DNA from: Bryobacterales bacterium
Lineage (GTDB): Bacteria; Acidobacteriota; Terriglobia; Bryobacterales; Bryobacteraceae
Direction of reading: 5' to 3'
Length of the DNA stretch: 5,919 nt
Assembly (NCBI GenBank): GCA_020853155.1
Contig: JADYZL010000438.1
Coordinates: forward strand, 1-5,919
Position numbers and translations under genes: made by a program. Shown here in pieces: positions 1-5,919 of the stretch; position 1 is the stretch's first letter; the number at the start of each line of letters is the position of its first letter. The notes beneath the pieces are model-generated. The model did not search any database. It was not told the origin of the DNA and saw only the letters and a program-made list of their open reading frames with translations.

Positions 1-191
1 CGAACCGAGACCAAAACGCTCGTGCTCAACCTGCGAACCTTGCTGAAATGGAAGTCTTGGGGGCATACGGATATCCTCAGTAGAGTATACCGAATTTCTC
101 TAACTCCTGTCTACTCAATCTTTTATCGCTGGCAGCGGATGCCCCTTGCCGGCTCTATGGAATCTTGTCAATTGAACGTTGGATGCAATCT
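1..191. other. Upstream non-coding region, AT-richer than the genes
   Basis: No protein family is recognisable here in any frame, and base composition drops between about 60 and 130 compared with both genes. It holds two small palindromes (GGATATCC at 69-76, GTATAC at 85-90) and an imperfect inverted repeat (77-84 with 110-117, one mismatch). It presumably carries the protease promoter, but I see no convincing -35/-10 pair on the + strand. An ATG on the minus strand at 66 with a good ribosome site could start a divergent gene that leaves the window; this is treated as a finding. Confidence 0.5.
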
Positions 192-3100
192 ATGTGGAAA
201 CGACTTCTTCTCTCGTTGGTGATTCTTGCCTTCGCGGCCGCCGGGTTCGCACAAGGGGCAACTCGCGGCAGCCGCTGGGCGGTGATGCTCGAAGGGCAGC
301 CGATAGCCCGCACGGTGAAGAGCAGGGAAGCGCTTCGCAGCGCGGAAGCCGCCAAGTATGGCGCGCGCCTCGATGCGAGCCACAGCCAACTGCGGGCGAG
401 ACTGCTTGAGCGAGGCATCCAAATCACGGGGGAAGCGCGCGTCCTCTCGAACGCGATCTTCATCGCGGCCAGCCGGGAACCGGCGGAGGGCTTGCGGAAC
501 CTGCCGGGGGTGGCGGGGGTTGTCGAATTACCGTATATCCGGCGGCGCCTTGAGAAGGCGAAAGAGTCGGCCCACGTCGGCGAAGTTTGGCCGATGGTGG
601 GCGGGCGGGACAACGCGGGCGATGGGGTCCGGGTAGCGATTATCGATACAGGCATCGACGTGACGCATCCGGCGTTTGCGAACAGTCCGCTGCCGATGCC
701 CGCCGGCTTTCCGCGCACCCGCTTCCCCGGCGATGCGCAGTTTACGAACAACAAAGTGATCGTGGCGCGCAGCTACGTGAAGGAATTGGCCGACGACGGC
801 ATCCCCGGCGGGGACCCGGGCAGCAACAGCCAGATCCAGTTGACCCGGCCCGACGACACGAGCGCGCGCGATCGCGTGGGCCATGGAACGGCGATGGCGA
901 TGATCGTCGCGGGACAGCAGGTGGATACGCCCAATGGCACGATCTCCGGCGTTGCCCCGGGCGCCTACCTGGGCAGTTATAAGATATTTGGCTCCCCGCA
1001 AATCAACGACGGCACGTTCGCCGATGTGGTGATTCTAGCCCTCGAAGACGCATTCAACGACGGGATGAAGATCGCGGTGCTCTCCATCGGCGCACCGGCA
1101 GTCTGGGGCCCGCTGGATGACAGGGCGTGCGGGAACAACGCCGGAGTCGCCTGTGACGCCCTTGCCGACGCCGCGGGCGCCGCCGCCGAGCGCGGCATGC
1201 TGGTGGTGGTTTCGGCCGGCAATGCGGGGGATAGCGCGGGAAGGGAGCCGGGGTTTGCCACGATTGCCACGCCGGGCACGCATCCGGAGGTGTTGACTGT
1301 GGGCGCAGTCCAGAACCGGCACGAATTTTTCCGGGCGCTTGAAGTGCCGGGAGGCCCGGGCGGATCGGCGGGAGGAGGGGTTTACAAGGGGGCGCTTGGC
1401 GGCCCTGTGATTCCCTCTGCCCCCTTGAACGCGCCCCTGCGGGACGTGCGGAAGAGCGGCAATGACGGGTTGGCCTGCGGCGCACTGCCGGGTGGTTCCA
1501 TGAACGGCTCGATCGCGTTCATCGCACGCGGATCGGGAGAGTGTACCTTCGCGGTGAAGCTGCAGAATGCCCGCAACGCGGGCGCGGTGGGCGTGGTGTT
1601 CTACCGCACGGATGGCAGCCAGGAAGTGTTTGGGCCGGGGGGCCTAAGCTACGCGGAGATCCCGGCAATGTTGATCGGGGATTCCGATGGCGCGGCGCTG
1701 CGTAACTTTCTCGACGGCCAGGGAAACCCGCCGAACGCCAGCATCAGCGCGGCTTACCGGGAACGGGCCACGTTGCAGGACATCAACGGCGATGGCGTTC
1801 TGGATTCGGTGATCACGGGATTTTCCGCGCGCGGCCCGAATATCGGTTTTCCAATTATCAAGCCGGAGGTGGTGGCGGTTGGCGAGAATGTCTATACAGC
1901 CACACAAAGCTATGACCGGAATGGCGATATGTACGACCCATCGGGTTATATCGCGGTGGACGGCACAAGCTTCTCCGCGCCGCTCGTGGCGGGGGTGGCG
2001 GCGCTGGTTCTCGATCAAACCGAAGGCTTCCGCAATTATGATTCCGAGCAGGTGAAATCCGCCATCGTCAACGCGGCTCGCGATGTGGCGGTGGTTAACG
2101 GGCAGGTTCACGCGACTGTATTCGATCGCAATATCAACACGGGCAATCTCGAGCAGGCCTACAACGTGGCCATGGGCGGAGGGGAAGTGCAAGCCCGCTG
2201 GGCGTTCGATTCCTTTGTCACCATGTCACCGCAGACACTCAATTTCGGGGACGTGGACAACGCCCGGCTCGCCGCGGGCATTGAGAGCACGATCACGATC
2301 ACCAACGCCTACGAAAGAACGCTCCGCTTCACGTTCAGCAGAGATCCTTACGACGATGTGACCGACCAGGCGTCGCCTGTGACCTGGACGCTGCCCGGCG
2401 CGATTGACGTGCCTAGCGGCCAATCGCGAACGGTCACCTTCCGAATTGGGGGATCGACGCCGATCACGAAGGATTTCTACGATGGCGTGATTCTTGTCAA
2501 GGGCAGCGGCGATTCCACCAAGAGTATCCCCGATGTGAAGATTCCCTATCTGTACCTCGCCGGGAACGTTACGCCCTGCAACATCATGCCGCTGGTGGGC
2601 AATGGCCGCCTCGGCATCGCCAACAGCGAGGGGCCATCCGCGCTTCTCGTGAAGGTCACCGATTGCCGGGGCCTGCCCATCCAGGACGTGCCGATCAATT
2701 GGGAAGTGAAGGTGGGAGGCGGTTCGATTACCGGCAGCGTCACCGGGGGAAAGACGGACGGATTTGGAATCGCGCAGTTCAGTTACCGCATGGGCCCCAA
2801 CCTGGGCACGCAGACCTTCGTGGCCCGCTATCCGAACCCCGGCGGGGTGGAAGCGAAGTTCGACGTTCGTGCGATTGCTGACCCCGTCATCGACCAGGGG
2901 GGCATCGTGGAGGGGGCGGGCTTCAAGGCGGGCGGGCCGATCGCTCCCGGTTCGTTCGTTTCGATCTTTGGGAACGCCATCGCGACCGGCACACTGAATG
3001 CGAGCACGGTTCCGCTGCCCGTGGCCTTGGGCGAGATGAGCGTTGGCATCGATACGCGCAACCGGCAGGTGAGCGAACCCGCGCGGATGGTGTACGTGTC

Positions 3101-3626
3101 TCCGCGCCAGATCAACGTCTTTGTGCCGTGGGAGCTTGCGGGCCAATCGAGCGCTGTCTTCAAGGTGCAAACCGCGGGCGAGATTGCCACGGCGCTGCAG
3201 GATGTTGCGGTGGCCACGTACGCGCCGGGCCTCTTCCAGTACATCGAGGCGGGCACCGGCAAGAAGCTGCTGGCGATGGAGATTTTCCGGAACAACCAGC
3301 GGCTCGGGCTGCACGGATCGAGCCGCCGCGCGCGGAGCGGCGACGTGCTCGAGATGTACGGGAACGGGCTGGGTCCGCTGGCGGGCGGCAATCCGCCGAC
3401 GGGCGCCGTGAGCCCCTCGAACCCGGTGAAGCTCACTGCCGTGCAGCCGGTGGTGACGATCAACGGGATTCCCGCGCGCGTGGAGTTTAGCGGGCTCGCT
3501 CCCGGCTTCGTGGGGCTCTACCAGATTAACGCCGCGGTGCCAAATGGCTTGAGCGCCGGGGAGTATGACGTGGTGCTGACGATCGGGGGCGTGGCGTCGA
3601 CCCCGGGGCGCATCCTCATTGAATAG
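192..3626 (+). CDS. Secreted S8 (subtilisin-like) serine protease with PA domain, Ig-like modules and Solibacter-type C-terminal domain
   Basis: This is a predicted exported endopeptidase of 1144 aa. Residues 1-20 form a Sec signal peptide (MWKR, then a Leu/Ala-rich core, likely cut after GFA); there is no lipobox. Residues ~28-117 resemble an I9 propeptide. The S8 catalytic domain spans ~145-660: Asp152 in IIDTGID, His231 in GHGT, oxyanion Asn344 in SAGN, Ser593 in DGTSFSAP. Asn and Ser are 249 residues apart (66 in subtilisin) because a PA domain sits between them (~425-515, RGSGECTF...GAVGVVFY). Then come an Ig/Hydin-like domain (~678-792), a Big-1-like domain (~796-895) and a TIGR03437-type domain (~905-1144). 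The start is ATG 192: it gives the cleanest signal peptide and has a weak GGA eight bases upstream. ATG 183 and TTG 165 are in-frame alternatives. The catalytic set is intact, so the enzyme is probably active. Substrate and final location (released or surface-held) are not shown by the sequence. Confidence 0.93.
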   Translation: MWKRLLLSLVILAFAAAGFAQGATRGSRWAVMLEGQPIARTVKSREALRSAEAAKYGARLDASHSQLRARLLERGIQITGEARVLSNAIFIAASREPAEGLRNLPGVAGVVELPYIRRRLEKAKESAHVGEVWPMVGGRDNAGDGVRVAIIDTGIDVTHPAFANSPLPMPAGFPRTRFPGDAQFTNNKVIVARSYVKELADDGIPGGDPGSNSQIQLTRPDDTSARDRVGHGTAMAMIVAGQQVDTPNGTISGVAPGAYLGSYKIFGSPQINDGTFADVVILALEDAFNDGMKIAVLSIGAPAVWGPLDDRACGNNAGVACDALADAAGAAAERGMLVVVSAGNAGDSAGREPGFATIATPGTHPEVLTVGAVQNRHEFFRALEVPGGPGGSAGGGVYKGALGGPVIPSAPLNAPLRDVRKSGNDGLACGALPGGSMNGSIAFIARGSGECTFAVKLQNARNAGAVGVVFYRTDGSQEVFGPGGLSYAEIPAMLIGDSDGAALRNFLDGQGNPPNASISAAYRERATLQDINGDGVLDSVITGFSARGPNIGFPIIKPEVVAVGENVYTATQSYDRNGDMYDPSGYIAVDGTSFSAPLVAGVAALVLDQTEGFRNYDSEQVKSAIVNAARDVAVVNGQVHATVFDRNINTGNLEQAYNVAMGGGEVQARWAFDSFVTMSPQTLNFGDVDNARLAAGIESTITITNAYERTLRFTFSRDPYDDVTDQASPVTWTLPGAIDVPSGQSRTVTFRIGGSTPITKDFYDGVILVKGSGDSTKSIPDVKIPYLYLAGNVTPCNIMPLVGNGRLGIANSEGPSALLVKVTDCRGLPIQDVPINWEVKVGGGSITGSVTGGKTDGFGIAQFSYRMGPNLGTQTFVARYPNPGGVEAKFDVRAIADPVIDQGGIVEGAGFKAGGPIAPGSFVSIFGNAIATGTLNASTVPLPVALGEMSVGIDTRNRQVSEPARMVYVSPRQINVFVPWELAGQSSAVFKVQTAGEIATALQDVAVATYAPGLFQYIEAGTGKKLLAMEIFRNNQRLGLHGSSRRARSGDVLEMYGNGLGPLAGGNPPTGAVSPSNPVKLTAVQPVVTINGIPARVEFSGLAPGFVGLYQINAAVPNGLSAGEYDVVLTIGGVASTPGRILIE

Positions 3627-3645
3627 CTCGCGGCAAGGAATGAAG

Positions 3646-3672
3646 AAAGCCCGGCTTTGCGCCGGGCTTTTT
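3646..3672. terminator. Bidirectional intrinsic terminator between convergent genes
   Basis: A perfect 10-bp stem, AAAGCCCGGC (3646-3655) with GCCGGGCTTT (3661-3670), closes a 5-base loop TTTGC. On the + strand the stem runs into TTTTTCGTTT; on the - strand it runs into TTTCTTCATT. It starts 19 bases after the protease stop codon and 24 bases after the pnp stop codon, so it should end both transcripts. The + side has the better T-tract. Confidence 0.92.
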
Positions 3673-3694
3673 CGTTTGCGGATGCTCTCCGCGC

Positions 3695-5809
3695 CTATTC
3701 TTCCGCCTGTGCCATTTTCTCGCGCTGTTCGCGAAGCACGGCTTTGCGGCTGAGCTTGATGCGGTTGCCTTCGATGGCGAGCACCTTCACGAGGATCTGG
3801 TCGCCTTCGTCCAGCTCATCGCGCACTTCCTTCACGCGGCTTTCGGCGATCTCGCTGATATGCAGCAAGCCGTCGGTTCCGGGGAAGATTTCGACGAACG
3901 CGCCGAAATCGGCGATGCGCACCACCTTGCCGAGGTAGGTCTTGCCGACTTCCGCGACGGCGGCGATATCGGCGATCATGCGCAGGGCCTGCTTCGCCGC
4001 CTCGCCATCGCTCGCGAAGACATTCACGATGCCGTCGTCGTTCACGTCGATCTTCACGCCGGTGGCGTCGATGATGCCACGGATCACCTTGCCGCCCGGC
4101 CCGATCAGCTCGCGGATCTTGTCGGTGGGGATGGTGGTGGTGTAGATGCGCGGCGCGTAGTCGGAAATCTCCGTCCGCGGGCTGCTGATGGCGGCGTTCA
4201 TCTTCTCGAGGATTTCGAGCCGCGCCTTGCGCGCCTGCTGCAGCGCCTCGCGCATGATGGCCGTGGTGACGTTGGTCACCTTGATATCCATCTGCAACGC
4301 GGTAATGCCTTCTTCCGTGCCCGCCACCTTGAAATCCATGTCGCCGTAGTGGTCCTCGGCTCCCGCGATATCGGTGAGCACGCCGTAGTTGCCACCGTCG
4401 GTGACGAGACCCATCGCGATGCCGGCCACGGGCGATTTCAGCGGGCAGCCTGCATCCATCAATGCCAGGCTGCCGCCGCAGACGGAGGCCATCGAACTCG
4501 AACCGTTCGATTCGAGGATGTCACTCACCACGCGCATCGTGTAGGGGAACTCTTCTTCCTTGGGAAGCACGTTGAGAATCGCCCGTTCGGCAAGTGCGCC
4601 GTGGCCGATCTCGCGGCGCCCCGGCCCACGCATGAAGCCAACCTCGCCCACGCTGAACGGGGGGAAGTTGTAGTGCAGCATGAAGCGCTTGGAGGTGACG
4701 GCCGCATCGAGGGTTTCCATGCGCTGCTCGTCGTCCTTCGCGCCCAATGTGGCCGAGACCATGGCCTGAGTTTCTCCGCGGGTGAACAGGCCGGAGCCAT
4801 GCACGCGGGGCAGAACACCCACTTCGCAATCAATCTGGCGCAACTGGTCGAACGCGCGGCCATCGGGGCGGCGCTTGTCGGCCAGAATCTGGTCGCGGAA
4901 GATCTTCTCCTTGAGTTCGTCGAAGAGCTTCTTAGCGAGGGTCCGCTTTTCGGCCTCTTCCTCGGGAACGAGCGCGATGGCCTTTTCCTTGGCGGCCGCC
5001 ACGCGGGAGTAGCTTTCGAGCTTCTGATACTTCTCCGTATTCAGCGCGTCCTTGAGTTCGTCGTGGACGGCGGCGCTGATCTTCGCGGCCAGGTCCGCGT
5101 CGGTAACCGCGTCGGCCACGGGCCACTTGGCCTTGCCACACTTGGCGACCAGTTCGCGGATGGCGGCGTTGAACTTCTTGCAGCACTCGTGGCCGAACTC
5201 AATGGCATCGACGACCATATCTTCGGAGACCACCCGGGCGCCCGCTTCCACCATGACGATGCCGGCGTCGGTGCCGGCGACGGTGATGTTGAGGCTCGAC
5301 TCGCGCAATTCGGCGTAGGTGGGGTTGGCCACGAACTCGCCGTTGATGTGGCCCACGCGGACCGCGCTGATGATTTCGTGGAACGGAATGTCGGAGATGG
5401 CCAGCGCCGCGCCAGCGCCCACAATGCCCAGGGTATCGGGATCGTGATCGGGGTCGGCCGACATCACCATCGCGATCACCTGCGTCTCATTGCGGAAGGT
5501 GGGCGGGAAGAGGGGGCGGATGGGGCGGTCAATCTGCCGGGAGGTGAGCACTTCCTTTTCGGAAGGGCGGCCTTCGCGCTTGATGAAGCCACCGGGAATC
5601 TTCCCCATGGCGTAATAGTATTCGCGGTAATCGACGGTGAGCGGGAAGAAATCCAGGCCCACTTTGGGGGAGGTTGCGGCGCAGGCCGTGGCCAAGACCA
5701 GGGTGTCGTCGCAGCGAACGACCACCGAGCCGTTCGCCTGCTTGGCAAGTTTGCCAGTTTCGAGGGTGATCTGGCGGTTCCCCAGATCCACTGTGACGGA
5801 ATGCATCAT
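3695..5809 (-). CDS. pnp: Polyribonucleotide nucleotidyltransferase (polynucleotide phosphorylase)
   Basis: This cytoplasmic 3'-5' exoribonuclease degrades RNA phosphorolytically to nucleoside diphosphates and can run in reverse to add tails; the family forms a trimer and joins RNA degradosomes in some bacteria. The 704-aa length is normal (E. coli 711). Domain order is complete: first RNase PH core (~1-225), alpha-helical linker (~235-310), second RNase PH core (~313-540), KH domain with GPGG loop at 570-573, and S1 domain (~620-692, DFGAFVEI...GLLHIS). Active-site residues align with E. coli at the same numbers: Arg398/Arg399 in GRREIGHG, Ser437-439 in ESNGSSSM, and Asp486, Asp492 and Lys494 in EDHYGDMDFK. 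The E. coli FFRR RNA-contact loop is FIKR here (75-78). The start is ATG 5809, with AAGGA eight bases upstream; the next codon is also ATG. The gene ends into the shared terminator. The upstream neighbour is not in the window. Confidence 0.98.
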   Translation of the reverse strand: MMHSVTVDLGNRQITLETGKLAKQANGSVVVRCDDTLVLATACAATSPKVGLDFFPLTVDYREYYYAMGKIPGGFIKREGRPSEKEVLTSRQIDRPIRPLFPPTFRNETQVIAMVMSADPDHDPDTLGIVGAGAALAISDIPFHEIISAVRVGHINGEFVANPTYAELRESSLNITVAGTDAGIVMVEAGARVVSEDMVVDAIEFGHECCKKFNAAIRELVAKCGKAKWPVADAVTDADLAAKISAAVHDELKDALNTEKYQKLESYSRVAAAKEKAIALVPEEEAEKRTLAKKLFDELKEKIFRDQILADKRRPDGRAFDQLRQIDCEVGVLPRVHGSGLFTRGETQAMVSATLGAKDDEQRMETLDAAVTSKRFMLHYNFPPFSVGEVGFMRGPGRREIGHGALAERAILNVLPKEEEFPYTMRVVSDILESNGSSSMASVCGGSLALMDAGCPLKSPVAGIAMGLVTDGGNYGVLTDIAGAEDHYGDMDFKVAGTEEGITALQMDIKVTNVTTAIMREALQQARKARLEILEKMNAAISSPRTEISDYAPRIYTTTIPTDKIRELIGPGGKVIRGIIDATGVKIDVNDDGIVNVFASDGEAAKQALRMIADIAAVAEVGKTYLGKVVRIADFGAFVEIFPGTDGLLHISEIAESRVKEVRDELDEGDQILVKVLAIEGNRIKLSRKAVLREQREKMAQAEE

Positions 5810-5817
5810 CGTTAATT

Positions 5818-5822
5818 TCCTT
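5818..5822 (-). promoter_or_regulatory. Shine-Dalgarno of pnp
   Basis: On the minus strand AAGGA lies 8 bases before ATG 5809 (11 before the second ATG at 5806). This spacing favours the first ATG. It is part of an A-rich stretch (AAAAAAGGAAATTAAC), a strong and likely unstructured ribosome site. Confidence 0.85.
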
Positions 5823-5829
5823 TTTTCGA

Positions 5830-5862
5830 CGGGAGAGCGGATCCACCAGCGGAAAGCTCCCG
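5830..5862 (-). promoter_or_regulatory. Possible hairpin in the pnp leader
   Basis: On the minus strand CGGGAG (5862-5857) can pair with CTCCCG (5835-5830) around a 21-base loop. The stem ends 7 bases before the AAGGA ribosome site. In enterobacteria the pnp leader is folded, cut by RNase III and used for autocontrol; a similar role here is only inference. The stem is short and competes with a smaller hairpin (TCCC/GGGA) just upstream, so it may be chance. Confidence 0.25.
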
Positions 5863-5880
5863 GAAAGGGAAATTCCCGCG

Positions 5881-5889
5881 ATTACAACA
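5881..5889 (-). promoter_or_regulatory. Candidate extended -10 promoter for pnp
   Basis: The minus strand reads TGTTGTAAT, an extended TGn followed by TGTAAT, five of six bases matching the -10 consensus. Transcription would start near 5874 and give a leader of about 65 bases. No good -35 box lies 16-18 bases further upstream, and pnp may instead be read through from an upstream gene outside the window. Confidence 0.25.
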
Positions 5890-5919
5890 GCGTCAACCGG
5901 GCTACGGACGCCTGGCGCG

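Noticed and set aside
166..171. TTGACA on the minus strand as a -35 box for a divergent transcript
   Set aside because: The sequence 16-18 bases downstream on that strand (around CAAGGG) has no resemblance to a -10 box.
1..222. Frame +1 open from the window edge to a TGA at 220-222, possibly the tail of an upstream gene
   Set aside because: It would overlap the protease signal peptide by about 30 bases, its codon third positions lose GC bias after about position 60, and the translation resembles no known family.
1360..1380. Gly-rich stretch GGPGGSAGGG in the protease as a repeat or frameshift sign
   Set aside because: The frame continues without a break into the PA domain. The stretch reads as a flexible linker before the insertion.
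2226..3314. 362-codon open frame on the - strand, opposite the protease
   Set aside because: It is antisense to the Ig-like and C-terminal domains of the protease, with a low-complexity Arg/His/Ala-rich translation and no family resemblance.
3860..5815. 651-codon open frame on the + strand, opposite pnp
   Set aside because: It lies antisense to an intact, fully conserved pnp. Its protein is rich in His, Gly, Asp and Ala in the manner of GC-rich shadow frames and has no recognisable domain.
5868..5896. TTGACG (5896-5891) as the -35 box of a pnp promoter
   Set aside because: The position 17 bases downstream reads ATTTCC, a poor -10 box, and shifting by one base does not help.
5902..5919. Possible last codons of an upstream rpsO on the - strand (RARRP then TAG)
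   Set aside because: Only five codons are visible and other frames are equally open. rpsO-pnp order is common in bacteria but cannot be shown here.

Overview
The window is a GC-rich bacterial chromosomal segment with two large convergent genes. The organism is most likely an acidobacterium of the Bryobacterales/Solibacter group. That inference rests mainly on the last ~240 residues of the first gene, which read as the 'Solibacter uncharacterized C-terminal domain' (TIGR03437 type). This domain is typical of large secreted proteins in that lineage. The second gene is a universal housekeeping gene and does not contradict the placement.

Layout. Positions 1-191 are an AT-richer leader with no gene I can support. 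Positions 192-3626 (+) encode a secreted multidomain subtilisin-like (S8) protease: signal peptide, I9-like propeptide, catalytic domain with an inserted PA domain, two Ig-like modules and the Solibacter-type C-terminal domain. Positions 3627-3694 are a short convergent spacer filled by a strong hairpin with T-tracts on both sides, a bidirectional terminator. Positions 3695-5809 (-) encode a complete polynucleotide phosphorylase (pnp). Positions 5810-5919 are the pnp leader, with a clear Shine-Dalgarno, a possible hairpin and a weak candidate promoter. The gene upstream of pnp (often rpsO in other bacteria) lies outside the window.

The two genes have no evident functional link. One makes an exported protease that probably degrades extracellular protein or remodels the cell surface. 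The other makes a cytoplasmic RNA-degrading enzyme. They share only the terminator. No mobile element, CRISPR array, tRNA or rRNA was seen. The least understood part of the window is the C-terminal domain of the protease, which looks like an internal tandem duplication.
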